The notes under the pieces were generated by a model, which was not told the origin of the DNA, made no database searches, and worked only from the letters and a program-made list of their open reading frames with translations. This document shows positions 21,253 through 37,733 of a DNA stretch of 64,000 bases, in pieces. The DNA is from Lamellibrachia satsuma (taxonomy: Eukaryota; Annelida; Polychaeta; Sabellida; Siboglinidae), in assembly GCA_033239005.1 (NCBI GenBank), contig BSQZ01000034.1, positions 6,362,501 to 6,426,500 of the forward strand, read 5' to 3'. Made by a program: the position numbers and the translations under genes. Each line of letters begins with the position of its first letter. Position 1 is the first letter of the stretch.

Positions 21253-23169
21253 TGCACTTCACTTCACTTTCCCATTACCCGTAAGGATCGTTGGGGCACC
21301 ATTGATGACTTTCTAACCAGCTCTCTCCACGTTTCCCTGTTCTCTATAGCCCTCTGGGAGTCAGCGAACTCCATTCCTGTCTACTCTTTGATGTTGTCTT
21401 CCCACCTCTTCTTCTGTCTACCTCTTCGTCTCCCCCCTCTTACGGTACCTTGCAAGATAGTCTTTGCAAGGCCAGATGATCGTGATACATGACCGTACCA
21501 CTTCAGTTTACGCTTCTTAACTGTTGTAAGAAGGTCGTCATATGGTCCGATGGCTTGTTTGATCTTGTTACGGACAGCATCGTTAGTAACATGGTTTTTG
21601 TATGATATGTGCAAGATCTTCCGGAAGCATCTCATTTCCATGGCTTGTATCCTCTTCTGTAGATCTGCTGAAAGGGTCCATGTTTAACAAGCGTACAGAA
21701 AGATGGACATGACAAGGGAGCGCATCATCCTTATTTTCGAACTGACCGTGATGTTTCTGTCGTTCCATAAGGCTTTCAACCTTGTTAGTGTTGTTGTTGT
21801 CTGTGCAATCCTGGCAAGTATCTCCGGTTTGGAACCCTCATCTGTGATAATTGATCCCAAGTACCTGAAGCTTGTTACTGCCTCAAGTCTCTGTCCATTA
21901 ACTTTGACCTCTGTGCTGATGCCTTGTGTGCTGTTTGTCATCAGTTTGGTCTTTTCGGCACTGATCTCCATGCCGTATGATGAAGATGTTTTCTCAAGGC
22001 GCTCCACTAAATTGACTAGTTCTTGTTCATCTCCTGCTAGGCCGTCGATGTCGTCAGCAAAACGAAGGTTGGTGATTGTCCTGCCTCCAATGCTGACAGT
22101 GCCTTGATGGTTTTCTAAAGCATCAGTCATTATCATTTCCAGAAAAATGTTGAAGAGCGTTGGTGATAGTAGGCATCTCCAACAGTTGTTCGAAACCAGT
22201 CTCCTATGCTGCTGTTGAAGGTTACTGCACTGGTGGCACTGTCATATAGGTGTTCAATGGTTCGGACAAGCTTGCAGCCAATGTTGTACTTCCTCATGGT
22301 TGCCCATAGGGCCGCATGCCATACCTTATCAAAGGCCTTCTTGAAATCTATAAAGACATGATACAGGCTTTGCTGATGTTGAAGGTGTTTCTCGCAAAGG
22401 ATTCTAAGGTTGAAGATCTGTTCAATGGTGCTCCGTCCTGCTAGAAAACCCGCTTGTTCTTCAGCGATAATCTCTTCTGCCTGGGGTTTCAGTCTGTTGA
22501 GTAGTATCTTCAACATGACTTTGCTCGGGTGGCTGATGAGGCTGATTGTTCTGTAGTTTTGGCACATCTGTAGGTTGCCTTTCTTGGGAAGTGTGATGAT
22601 CAGTGACTGAGTCCATGGGGTGGGCCATTCTCCTGTCTGCCAGATCTTGTTGCAGATTGTTGTAAGTGTGGTAATCAAGGCTTCTCCCCCAGCTTGAACC
22701 AGTTCTGCTGGTATGTTATCAATTCCAGCTGACTTTCCTTTTTTCAGAGACTTTACTGCAGCCTCTACTTCCTCACGAAGAATGGGGTAGTCGTCCTCTT
22801 CAGTAGTCTGTGGACAGTTTAGTACTACTGGGTCTCCGTTGGTGTTGTGGCTGTACAGTTCTGAGCAGTATTCTGTCCATCGATTGAGGATCTGCTGTTC
22901 TTCTGTCAGGCATTTCCCTGATTTGTCTTGGATAGTAGTAGTTATCCCTTTCTTCACTGATGTCAGATCTTTCACTATTTGATAAGCCTTCTTGCTGTTG
23001 TTCTTGCTCAAGCTGTCTTCCATTTCACAGCACTGTTCTGCTATCCAGTTATCTTTTGCTCTTCTCATATCTTGTTTGATCTTCTTGTTGACTTCTCTGT
23101 ATTTTGCTGCACATTCAGGATCACATTTTCTCCTTTTCAATTCCCTTCTTTTGTCACAAAGATCTAGGA
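21253..23169 (-). mobile_element. RTE-type non-LTR retrotransposon, 5' truncated, with target duplication
   Basis: Minus-strand element bounded by a 9-base direct repeat TGTGTTAAC at 21244-21252 and 23170-23178, as expected of a target-site duplication. Its 3' end carries three GAAGT-like units (gtgaagtgaagtgca), a typical RTE tail. The 5' end is cut inside ORF2, so the endonuclease is missing. The protein content (next entry) is RTE. Confidence 0.9.
21381..23140 (-). pseudogene. RTE ORF2 remnant: reverse transcriptase and C-terminal domain
   Basis: Frames 23140-22133, 22136-21684 and 21641-21381 make one protein. Boxes in order: KSAGIDNIPAELVQAGGEAL (about 22725), QNYRTISLISHPSKVMLKIL (about 22550), EEQAGFLAGRSTIEQI (about 22460), HVFIDFKKAFDKVWH (about 22350), then FRTTVG at the first frame break, and after it NLRFADDIDGLAG (about 22060) with the FADD box, YLGSIITDEGS, and the C-terminal RKLKWYGHVSRS and GRQKKRWEDNIKE. 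A deletion of about ten bases at 22150-22165 removes the middle of the VRQG box and shifts the frame. A stop also follows NIKE, before TGMEFADSQRAIENRE-like words. It cannot encode an active enzyme. Confidence 0.9.
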
Positions 23170-23179
23170 TGTGTTAACA

Positions 23180-23759
23180 ACATAATATAATGATTAATAA
23201 GTGATCGCTTTGTACACAGACGATCACTTTGATTGAAAGATAACGACCAGTTTGTGTTGGGGCCGTCAATCCAATATCAGTCTACTATCCACATCCCAAA
23301 TTCTAATTAAACATGTTGGCATTCAGTGCACATCAGTATCGCGTCCACACGCCGATACATTATTCACAACCATTCACACTACAATTACTTTGTTTCCGCA
23401 AGACGTACTTTACTTTACTATAAATAACATTATCTTCCATTATTCCCTGTGAGAAACCAAACTACTCGGTGACACAAATAGAGTGTTATTGTCCGGTTTA
23501 TAAAACAGGGTTTGGGGCAGGCATTTCACGAAACGAGCGTGTGTTACCAGAGGTGGATCTAGGCTTGTTGGCGAGGGGAACTCAATCGGTCGTAGTCGTG
23601 TGTCGTTCTACTTACGAACGGATGCGGGGTACGCGAGACGACACATGCATCGTTCTACATACAGAAGGGTTAATATTAGCCAGCTGTTAATACTTCAGTA
23701 TTTACACTGACACTATTTCCGACCCCCATAGCCTAAGTGGGGCATTTTATTACACACGT
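23180..23759. other. Intergenic DNA, nothing recognised
   Basis: No known protein words. The short word gaggtggatctaggc near 23549 is of the kind found in common repeat ends, but nothing more can be said. Confidence 0.35.
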
Positions 23760-24214
23760 TTTATGCGTGCAGTTCGATACAGGGTTATACTATATAGACA
23801 TTCTTGCCATCACTGAAACTTGGCTAAGAACACATGACACTGCAGCTTACATAACTGACATTTTTCCATCTGGTGTGCTTTACATCATCGACCACGTTCG
23901 ATCGGAATTTATTTATCGGATCACACGTTTAATCCCTTAATACTCTAGTTTTTAGTGCATGCGATTTGAAATTTCAGATTCTTCTGTGCTGTGTAGGCCA
24001 CCATAATAGGTGATGTGAATATTGGTTAGCCGCTAGGCGGCGAAACTGTTTGGCCATCCTGTAATGTGCTGCCACTGCGGAATTGATGTGCGACTATGAC
24101 ATGAAACTAACACAGAGATGGACGATTATTTCAGTAGTTGTGTTGTAGTTCATTAGTTCATAATGTACAGTAATTCGTTGTCCCAAAGAAGGTATCGCAC
24201 ACACCAAAAGGTTT
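23760..24214 (+). mobile_element. LINE endonuclease fragment (forward copy)
   Basis: A + frame reads YIDILAITETWLRTHDTAAY then ITDIFPSGVLYIIDHVRSEF (about 23790-23910), the start of an L2/CR1 endonuclease (LAITETWL box). The reverse-strand twin at 32857-33010 reads ITETWLRPHETVACITEISP. It is the left part of a composite repeat that continues into 24215. Confidence 0.7.
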
Positions 24215-26420
24215 GTCAGATGATGAACTTCTATACTGGTGTCAGAACGACGGCGCCGGAAATCTCGTGGACCCACCGAGAAAACGGCGCGCTCCACGGT
24301 CGAGCTTAGACAACCCGGTTTTCTGCGATTCAGCACGTGCATACATACTGACAAACGTCGGACTCTCCATTTGACGGTGAATATGAATTATCGCTTTTGT
24401 AAGGCAATTTAGCGAGTTTTGTTAAATAAACATTGCTCCCTGGCCTGGGTGACGGATATTGCAAAACATGTGCTTTTCCCTTTGCAAGTCCCCACTTCTC
24501 TATATTATATACTTTACTTATATGTTCGCTAGTTCTCCCGGAAGACGTTGAACGAAATTAATTGTTTGTATACTACACGACACCTTTGTGATTTCGAGTG
24601 TCGCTTGAAGCAGTTTGTCCATTCCAAACGAATAGTATTATTTTGTGAACGTGGTTACACTGATGCGGGTCAAAAGGCGCACCGCTCACGGAACTCTGCT
24701 TTGCATTTTCCACCTCCTGTGCCTCTGGCTATTCCAGCTGTCTTATATCCATGAATTCATTCAACAACGAGGTATAGCAGTGCATGTGTGATATATCATA
24801 GTCAACGTGTATTTATCAGAACGTGGTGTTGCGTATGTGCTATCACATTCACACTAAAATGACAAGGGGTAGCACATACGATACATTCCGGTGTCAGTGT
24901 CAAGTAAACACAAGGTTTACGTCGACAGCTCAATCAGATGTTGAATTTGGGTTTATTGTTTTCTTGGGAATTGATCATGGTTGACAACAGTTTTGCTGTC
25001 TTCACGGCTGCTCCGCTGTGGTCATTTAAAAGTCAATGCAGTCTAGTCCGACAAGTTCAATTGTTGCAGATAATTAAGCTGCAAACATGCCGGACAGCTG
25101 CATTGCTATCAGCAATGTTCTTCATACGACTACTGCTAGATGGCGACACGGTAGTCATTCTTCGCAGACGTATCATTCTGGTGTGTGCCCCCCGCGGCCG
25201 CGCCCTGAGTGGCCCTTCAGGAGAACATCGTAGATATGTGAGACTCGGTATCAGCCCTCATCTCGATTCATGCTGTAGTGAGACCACCAGAGTGATACGT
25301 CTGCATAGAATGACTACCAAGCGGTAGTCGTCTGAAGAAGATTGCTGATATCAATTGAAAGTCACGAGAAGAAAAAGGTAAACTGACTGCGCAATAAGTA
25401 CAAATATTACTCATTTGAACCATCTAGTCTGATGAACATCTTCACTCAAGACTAGACCAGATGTTTGTCATAGCAGATATTGCAGATGTCGAAAGAGGGT
25501 ATGACGGTCTAATAGTTGAAATATATGAGTTTGGCCATAGCATGGTTTCCCAAATAATTTCCAGTATTTTCCATTGGCCTAAATTGGGAAAATAACTAGC
25601 ACGAAATAAGAAGTTGTTACGGTCGTAACAACAGAGTGACCACCCAATGTGACCCAGTTAATTCACACCCTACCCCAGATTAATATCATGGTGACATGGG
25701 GGGGGTAGAACAATGTTCACCCTCCAGTAGTGTGCAGCTCAGTAGCATACAATGGCCAACAAACTCAATTTGACCTACTCGGGGCAACGCAAAAACCACC
25801 TAGATCGATGGATAGTGTCTCCTCAGTTGGCAAAGGAACTATCTTGCCGAGACACGCCGACAAACCCAGTCGACCTATTCGGTGCAATGTCAAACCACCT
25901 AGGCCGAAGGGTAATACATCAATTGCCAGAGCTACTGTCCCACCGAGACAAGTCAACATTCCAGGTCGACCTGTCTGTGACTAGATGATGATAAACGTCA
26001 ACAAATAAAATCTCTAGAAGGTAGGACGCCATGGCAAGCAAAACATTGTATACGTCTGGTTCATAGTAGCACAATAAATAGCAACACATTTATTTTTCTT
26101 TCGAGTAGAAGAAAGAAACCGTCAGTTTATTGCCATGCAGCACGAACGCATTGACCAGAGCACGCTATATGAGGTCAGAGCGTTTGCCCTCTTTACTCTT
26201 TACTCATATGTACTATATTGTTTTTTTATAACACACTATCAGTTCATTACGAAGTTTTATTACAAACTAGCCGTGTTGCCCGGCGGTACACGAGAGAAAC
26301 GGCAAGAGCTTGTGCCATTGGCAATAAAAAGCCCAAAATTCACGTACAAATGCCGATGTCACGAAGATCACGAAACAATGATTGAAAAACGCATAATATA
26401 ATTATCGTTGCTAACAGTTG
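24215..26420 (+). repeat. Composite repeat unit 1 (direct copy at about 28145-30470)
   Basis: Starts at gtcagatgatgaacttctac and shares ordered landmarks with the second unit: aacgacggcgccggaaat (24247 and 28171), tggcctgggtgacgga (24442 and 28331), gaagcagtttgtcc (24607 and 28497), gaccaccc/gtgacccagtta (25638 and 29330), tttcgagtagaagaaagaaa (26098 and 30141). The period is about 3.9 kb. No coding function; short frames such as 25730-25984 are non-conserved. Unit 1 carries an extra MITE. Confidence 0.8.
25109..25348. mobile_element. MITE-like element with long terminal inverted repeats, TA target
   Basis: Left arm from 25109 (TCAGCAATGTTCTTCATACG) and right arm to 25348 are inverted repeats of about 65-75 bases with a few differences; the inner part pairs ggtagtcattct/agaatgactacc and cagacgtatca/tgatacgtctg. 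The element is 240 bp and is flanked by TA on both sides (25107-25108 and 25349-25350), fitting a Tc1/mariner-type TA duplication. No transposase. The arms do not begin with the usual mariner CAGT, so superfamily is uncertain. Confidence 0.65.
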
Positions 26421-26879
26421 CACATATGTATTATTCTGAGTGACGAAAATTACGTAAGTCGCCTAGATGCACCAGCAGGTGTCCTGTTCAGTGGATGTGT
26501 GTGGGCAATCTTCAAATGTATCATATATATTGGCAATTTCAAGTTGACATATCGACTGCATAACAGTAACAAAAAGGAAGTGTTTTGTGGAAAAACACCA
26601 ATTCAGTACATATGAGTAATGCCCAGAGGTGTTTCAAACTATGTCATATCAAGGTTCAAAAGCTCATCGTAGCTCTTGTGACACAAGAACGCCTGTTAAC
26701 TTGGCAACCAATAAATTAACCTCCTCCATTCTGTATGGTTATTTACTGTTGTGTTTTTACAACCTTTTCTACACTGGTGTTATTTTCCTACATGCAGCGA
26801 CTGACATTGTTAAACCAAGGTAAAATGGACCTAACTATATGTCTCTTTCCGGTCATCCACATGCTCAGTGCCACCTTCA
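26421..26879 (+). repeat. Middle part of composite repeat, shared with the inverted copy
   Basis: Reverse-complement matches to 31330-31480 (words tgtttcaaactatgtcatatc, cctgttaac, cctccattct) show this belongs to the composite repeat. No coding content recognised. Confidence 0.6.
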
Positions 26880-28115
26880 GAACATAATCGTCCCATCACA
26901 TGACCATGCCATCTCAGTTAGGCTATGGTGGTTGATGTCACAATCATCCAATTCAAATCTATGATCAACAAGGGTTGTGAAATGTACGTTCTTATATAGG
27001 GCGGTATTCAGTCCTTGGGACTGTTCAAAGCGCTTTGCACTTCACCCCTGTCAGACCTCTTCATCCCAAAGCCATTTCTACTTTTCTGGGAAGCATTCAG
27101 CCATGTTGCAATTATTGCACGAAAACTATTCGTTCAGATATCCATCTTTGTATGAACTCATTTAAACTGCTGATTGAACTGTGCAACTTGATTCCGTCCA
27201 GTGTTTTGCACATACTGACCATCTGCAGTATATTCAAGGGCTCCAATCACCTCTGCATCATTAGTTGACAGTACCTCAATATTAATTAATTTCCAATCAT
27301 CTATTATAAATACATTATAGGCGAAATATTTTTGTTCTTACAGATGAACATTTAATCTGTTGATAAACCTATCAACAAAACATTGTTTTTTTGGGGGGGT
27401 TTCAGACATACACCGAAGTAATTAACATATCTGCGGCTCGTTTTTAACAACCACTACCACTACTTGGACAGTTTTCCTAAAATTATGCTTAACTTGGCAA
27501 ATGTGCTTTTTATATAGCTGCTCCTATGGTCTGGAATGAACTCCCCATCACTTTGAAAACATTAAAATTCAAGACATATTTATTCCAAATTGTATTTCTG
27601 CCATACATCTTCGGATGTCCCTAGTTCTGACTTCTGTGCCTTCCTGTTCACGGTTATGCGTAATGATTCTGTTTTGTTGGGCCACTGAGCTCAGGTTCCC
27701 AAAGATATAGGCACCATATATGTTCGCTAGTATTATTATTATTATTGTTTATTAAAATTATTCACATTTCTTATCGTAAAACATTACTACAAATAGAATA
27801 ATGGACAAATATTTCATATCTACAACATATTGTTTGTGCAAACATAAACAAGAAAGTAATTATGTGCAAACGGTGGTGTACAAATGTGATCATATTTGTG
27901 GTGACTACATGCACTGTTTATACTGGTATTCTCTCCCCCCAAGTGGCTGATGATATTGTTGAGCTGATGATATTGTGTCCTGTATATTGATATTGGTATA
28001 TTTTACTAACTTACTTGCACACTTCCACCCAAAGAAATTAATCACCTCCCCATCACATGACCAAACTTTTTCTTCCAAATTGACCACGCTCATTGATACT
28101 CCTTCAGTGTTCCGA
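26880..28115 (+). repeat. Composite dispersed repeat, copy 2, with an L2/CR1 3' end
   Basis: Matches 18956-21015 without the CR1 insertion and, reversed, 30640-31145. From 27515 a + frame reads AAPMVWNELPITLKTLKFKT then YLFQIVFLP, the final residues of an L2/CR1 ORF2, followed by an UTR and an ATT-type tail (27730-27755). The uninterrupted state around 27560 is the empty version of the CR1 insertion at 19860-20455. Confidence 0.75.
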
Positions 28116-28144
28116 TGTGGATTGCTTTCCATGGGTTGTGTCAG

Positions 28145-30470
<2,326 letters not shown>

Positions 30471-30639
30471 ACATTTATTCGACAAATCACGGGAAGTAAT
30501 GGTAGTGATCGTGAAAAACGAGGCGCATATATGTTAATTCTTCAGCGTCTGTCTAAAAATAATAGTTCAACTGAATAGCACATTGTCTAGTTGCTATTTA
30601 GATGCATGAGCAACACGCCCAAAACAATGTTTTGTTGAT

Positions 30640-33260
30640 AGATTTATCTACAGATTAAATGTTCATGCGTAATGACACATATACTTCGTATATAATGTAT
30701 GTATTCAAAACATTGCAGTTGATATGGTTTAATGGATGATTGGACATTAATTAATGTTTTTTCAACTGATGATGCAGAGGCGATTGGAGCTCTGAAAGAT
30801 AAACAGATGGTCAGTATGTACATACGACTGGACGGAATTAAGTTGAAACTGTTCAGATAGCTGTATAAATGAGTGCATGGATGCAGACAGAAATGGATAT
30901 CTGAATGAATAGTCTTCGCAGAATAATTGGAGAATGCCTGAATGCTTCCCAGAAAAGTCGAAATGGTTTTGGAATGAACAGGTCTGACAGGGGTAAAGTG
31001 CAAAGCACTTTCCACAGTCCTAATGACTGGATGCTCTGTAAGCACGTACCTTTCACATCCCTTCTTGATCATAAATCTGAATCGGATGATTGTGACTTTA
31101 AGGATTCCAACCACCATAGGCTAATTGAGATGGCATGGTCATGTGATGGGACGATGATTCTGTTCTAAAGATGGCACTGAGCATGTAGATTACCGGAAAG
31201 AGACAGACAGTTATGTCCATTTTACTTTGGTTCAGTAATGTCAGCCGCCACATGGAGGAAAATAACACCTGTGTCTAAAAGGTCGTAAGAACACAACAGC
31301 AAAATAACCATAGAGAATGGAGGAGGTTAATGTATCGCTTGCCAGTTTAACAGGCGTTATTGTGTCACAAGTGGAATGGTGAACAGTTGAACATTGATAT
31401 GACATAGTTTGAAACACCTCTGGGCATTACTCGTATGTAATGAATTGGTGTGTTTACTCCAAGGGCAAGAGTAAGACACTTCCCTTTTGTTACAGTTATG
31501 CAGACGATTTTTTCTGCCGTTTTCACATCACTTTGCATGTTCACTAATCTAAATAACGTGAATACTGCTCAGTAACATAAAAGGCATATTAAATTGTGTG
31601 GTATGTAACGATAACGAATCACTTCAGCCGGTCGATATTTCGGAATTGTGCCACAGCTTTCCTGTTGAAGATACGTGTATGATACTTTATGCTCGTGTAC
31701 ATCGGCTGTGGAAGAGGGAGGTATGTGGATAGAGAACCTATGTACATGGGCTGTGGAAGAGGGTTGGGTGGGATAGGTCACAGGAATACATTGACTGTGG
31801 ACGACTGTAGAAGTGATTGTCAAAAAAGGTGGGGTGTGGATGGGGACGTATCGAATATTACGTTACCGGTCGATTTATTACATTACTGGCCGATTAGTAC
31901 ATTACCGGTCGATTACTACATTATTGGTTGTAAGAGACGTATGTTCGTGGGAAACCGTCAACCTTTGTTCTGAAAATAAAATTGTTCAATATTGGGAATT
32001 TTTATGGTGTCAAAAATTAAAAAAATAGGTCTTCGTGTTTGATGTATCGACCTTTTGGATGATGTCTCACTTGAAATGCCACATATGATATACGTGATAA
32101 TTGTTCTCTATTGAAAGGATTCAACTACAACAGTCTGCTGCGAACAAACATCTACAGAACAGGACAATTGTTGGTGCATGTTTCAAGCATGGTTGCAAAA
32201 TTAGCCTGTCCTGTAATTTAAAATGTACAAAGCACATATTTCCAGTGGGTCTATAGTGATGGTTCGTACATTCAAAAGTTAGGCGTTTTTCGTAAATTTC
32301 GTAACTCTTAGCTGCAGGCATTTGTTAGCAACGTTATGTGTGTTTCAGCCATTGTTACGTGATCTACGTCAAACCTCCACCAAACGCGTCGTGAAACCGG
32401 CATTTGTACGTAATTTGTGGGCGTGAAGTTGACATTGCTATTGGCACAAGCTTTTGCCTTTTCGCCCGTTGTAATACAACTTAGTAATGAACTGTTGTGT
32501 TGTAAAAAAAGTTATTTACTACATACGAGTAAACAGATCAAACGTCCAGACGCCATATAGAGTATATGCGTTCGTGCTGCATGGAAATAAACTGACGGTT
32601 TATTTCTGCTACTCGAAAGAAGAAGAAATGTTTAAAAAATGTTTTTGCCTGCCAGTGCGTCATGCCGTCTAGGGTATTTTTTTGTACAAGTTTATCATTT
32701 GACACACTGTTTGGTGTGTCAGCTAACTTCTATGGGTGCACGAGTTACTGTGTTTAATGAACTACAACACAAGTACTGGAATCTGTGTCCATCTCTGTAT
32801 TAGTAACATGGTAATTCTTCAAAATTGGAGGTCGATACAGGCAGTCAACGTATGCAGAGAAAGAAAAATCTGAAATGTCAACACACGTGGATTCAAAACT
32901 AGAGTAATCGGGGATTAAACGCGAATTTACTTTAAACTGAACGTGGTCGATGATGAAAAGTATACCAGATGGAGATATTTCAGTTATGCAAGCAACAGTT
33001 TCATGTGGTCTTAGCCACGTTTCAGTGATGGCACTAATGTGTAGCTATTGCACCCTTGTATCGCACGGCATGCATTGAATGCTTGTGTAATAAACCAGAA
33101 TAATACCACCACGTCTTTCTATTGACCATACGGGTACAATGTTCGTGTGAATGGTGACTATCGCAATACCGTCTATTCTTGCAATTCCAGGCATGCGTAT
33201 GCCCGACTTCGCATGCCGCATTGTCGTGTTGTATAATGGAGATTGACTCAGCGACCGCCC
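30640..33260 (-). repeat. Inverted copy of the composite repeat
   Basis: The reverse complement follows the order of the forward copy: endonuclease fragment (33260-32857 vs 23760-23990), tttcgagtag block (about 32625 vs 26100), gtgttgcccggcgg-like block (32460-32330 vs 26270-26390), 31480-31330 vs 26620-26720, and 31145-30640 vs 26915-27380. The segment equal to 24240-26090 is absent. Forward and reverse copies thus make a large, imperfect inverted repeat with about 3.2 kb between the arms. Confidence 0.75.
31480..32330. other. Non-coding DNA within the inverted repeat region
   Basis: No gene. A short repeat of attaccggtcgatt (31862-31915) is visible, and a frame at 31689-31973 contains repeated MGCGRG-type words from the ggctgtggaagaggg repeat at 31706 and 31748. 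Confidence 0.4.
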
Positions 33261-33299
33261 CCATTGATTTTGGGTGTGCCCGTCCTGTTCAAAACCCAA
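32857..33299 (-). mobile_element. LINE endonuclease fragment (reverse copy)
   Basis: Minus-strand frames read LSQSPLYNTTMRHAKSGIRM (near 33240), SIERRGGIILVYYTSIQCMP, then after a frameshift ITETWLRPHETVACITEISP and ILFIIDHV. It starts a little further upstream than the forward copy at 23760. Strongly truncated, no RT. Confidence 0.65.
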
Positions 33300-34139
33300 G
33301 TGAACGCCAGTTAATATGTCGTTACTTGAAATGTCAAGAAAAGTTGTTTATATGAACGAACGCACAATTTAGCTGTGCTTTGTCATATGTCACCGTCCCG
33401 TTCACTCAACTGAGCAAATAACCACTCGTTTAAATTGGCATTTAGATGTGAATACGACCATTTCAGTCTTATTGTCGTTATGCTTGAGCATGTTTTGCTT
33501 GAGCTACTGCCGTACGTTCTAGGAGCAGTCAATAGTGATGTCATCGCTGTTCAGTAATATGATCCTGCTGTGCTTCAAACGGAGAGCGGAAACAGTCACA
33601 CATTTGTTTCAATGTATCGGACTTGCAATGGTCATATTATGCAACATAGATTTCACATTATCGCAAATAATTATACAATTAAACAATTATATGCCGTCAC
33701 ATATTTTACATGAATGCGCCAAAATTAAATTATCCTTAAACCAATTGTTTTATAACCCCATATAAACATTTGTGTTTGATGACAATTGCATTCTATATAC
33801 AAATATGTTCCACTTCAACGGACACCTCTTTGCACGAATGCAGAATCGCCCCAACAGTTGCATCGTGGACGCCTTTATCATAAGTCGATTTAATGTGAGA
33901 CATTTGTTTACACAACATTTCGAAATATTTCCTGAGATTTATACACATAAAAAAACAAACAGTTTTGCTATTGTGTAGCTCAACGTAAGATATACAGGCT
34001 ATAAAAGTCAACACAAAAGCATTACACGTCATGACAACACATTTCAACAAATAAATTATGTAACTATCAAGTTCTCCGATAAGTACATCGTGTACAAAAT
34101 GTCCACTTCGTACGTGTTTATTTGACGGCCCCGACATCG
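33300..34139. other. Intergenic DNA, nothing recognised
   Basis: AT-rich sequence with short open frames on both strands and no known motifs. Confidence 0.35.
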
Positions 34140-34590
34140 TTCATACATCTTAACGTTGGTTATCCTCTGTACCCGGTATTTCGATCTTGAACGTGTATAG
34201 TTGGCACACCGCTGCGATCCACCGATGTCCCATATGCTGTTTATTGTCTCGTCGAAGTCCGCTTTGGAATGGCGACAGGAACCCATTGACCTGGTCGGAG
34301 ATCCGGTGCAATGTATTGAGAGGTAGCGTCTTTCGGAGAGTCGTCAGCCGAACAGTTAGTATTAGGCTCTTCAGAGGGCCAAACGGTTTGTCGGGTTTCT
34401 GCAGTGCTATCAGTACCCCTGTGCTTACTTCCAGTGTGAGATGTCTCGTTCAACATATTGGCGATAATTCTGGAAAGTTCGGCTGGTGCGTACTTCAGAA
34501 TATTACCTGGAATCGGATCACATTCGTATGCCCTGTTGTTGTTGAGAATCTCGAATACAGTCTCTACATTTGTAGCTGAAGACGTTGTAG
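34140..34590 (-). mobile_element. LINE reverse transcriptase fragment, minus strand
   Basis: Minus-strand frames read EILNNNRAYECDPIPGNILK then YAPAELSRIIANMLNET (about 34555-34440), followed after a frameshift by VLIALQKPDKPFGPLKS, LRKTLPLNTLHRISDQVNGF and QSGLRRDN...HMGHRWIAAV. These are the start of a LINE RT (fingers region). It stops before the catalytic YADD box. Truncated and frameshifted. Confidence 0.75.
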
Positions 34591-34980
34591 AAGTTATTAT
34601 TATTATTATTATTATTATTATTGTTATTATTATCGTTGTTATTGCTATTGTTGATATTACTATTATTCCCAACAGCACAGAACAGTAGATGTAGATGAAT
34701 CATTATTGTACTGCCCACAATACTGGTTTATGTGTCCGCGTGAAATGTGAATTGTGTTGCTTTGCCAGACAATACCGTTGAATTGGGTTAAATACCAGAT
34801 TTGTAACTTCCAACACACAACAATACTAACTTACTTAAATGGCAGCTGGATAAACCTACCTACTACTACTACTACTACTAATACTACTACTTCTACTATT
34901 AATAATATTAATATTACTTATACTACTACTATTAATAATAATAATAATAATAATATTTATACTACTACAACAACTGCAAT
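34591..34980. repeat. Trinucleotide microsatellites (ATT)n and (TAC/AAT)n
   Basis: ATT repeats with interruptions at 34591-34660 directly abut the LINE fragment, and TAC/ATA repeats lie at 34858-34975. Ile-rich and Asn-rich frames there are artefacts. Confidence 0.9.
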
Positions 34981-34984
34981 CATA

Positions 34985-35110
34985 TATCACGCCAGTTCTC
35001 CGGGATTTACATTGGTTATCCATTCATTGAAGGATATTGTTTAATATTCTCCGACATGTCTACCTTTGTTTACGTGACATGGCTCCACGTTATTTAGGAA
35101 AGCCCTGAAA
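34985..35110 (+). mobile_element. L2/CR1 reverse transcriptase C-terminal scrap
   Basis: A + frame recalls the ITPVLRDLHWLP box of L2/CR1 elements (sequence ccgggatttacattggttat) and then a LRDMAPRYLGK-like word. Short and broken. Confidence 0.4.
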
Positions 35111-35647
35111 ACACCCTGTTCCTTCAAGAATATTGTTTTAAGAACTGACATTTAAAAATTATAGTTTGTCTTTTATCATTTAACTAATACAAATTGTTTA
35201 ATGTAATAATAATTGTGTTTAGCTATGTTGTGCTAGGTATTTATTCCTAATTTAATTGATCTCTCACCCTCTTCACTTTCTCTCCCCCTTTCTCCCTCCC
35301 TTCCTCCCTCCCTCATCCTTAGATGGGATGTATATATGTATGGTATGTATGTATGTATGTATGTATGCATGTATGTATGTATGTATGTATGTATGTATGT
35401 ATGTATGTATGTATGTATGTATGTATGTACATATGTATGTATGTACATATGTATATATGTATGTATGTAAGTATGTACATATGTATATATGTATGTATGC
35501 ATGTATGTATGTACGCACGTACGTACGTACATTCGTACGCATGTATGTATGTATACATGTATGTATGTTGTACATATGTGCGTATGTATGTATGTATGTA
35601 CGTATGTATGTAAGTAGGTTTACATGTATATATTTATTCGTGTGTGT

Positions 35648-36356
<709 letters not shown>

Positions 36357-36632
36357 ATGTGTGTATGTATTTGTGTACAAATATATGTATGAACATGGGA
36401 TGTATATATGTATGGTATGTATGTATGTATGTATGCATGTATGTATGTATGTATGTATGTATGTATGTATGTATGTACATATGTATGTATGTACATATGT
36501 ATATATGTATGTATGTAGTATGTACATATGTATATATGTATGTATGCATGTATGTATGTACGCACGTACGTACGTACATTCTGTACGCATGTATGTATGT
36601 ATACATGTATGTATGTTGTACATATGTGCATG

Positions 36633-36663
<31 letters not shown>

Positions 36664-36700
36664 GTAGGTTTACATGTATATATTTATTCGTGTGTGTAGG

Positions 36701-36823
<123 letters not shown>

Positions 36824-36826
36824 ATA

Positions 36827-37299
<473 letters not shown>

Positions 37300-37334
37300 A
37301 TGTGTGTATGTATTTGTGTACAAATATATGTATG

Positions 37335-37422
<88 letters not shown>

Positions 37423-37550
37423 TGCATGCATGCATGTATATATGTATGTATGTATGTATGTACGTATGCATGTGTGTGCAGATATGCATATATTCATGTA
37501 CATATGCATGTATATATGTATGTATGTATGTATGCGTGTTTGCATGTATG

Positions 37551-37613
<63 letters not shown>

Positions 37614-37652
37614 ATGTATGTATGTACTTATGTATGCATGTACGTATGTATG

Positions 37653-37733
<81 letters not shown>

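Noticed and set aside
25730..25988. Two overlapping frames with PPR and RPI words, also seen at 29407-29780
   Set aside because: Both copies of the composite repeat contain them, but the frames are not kept and no splice or start signals are shared.
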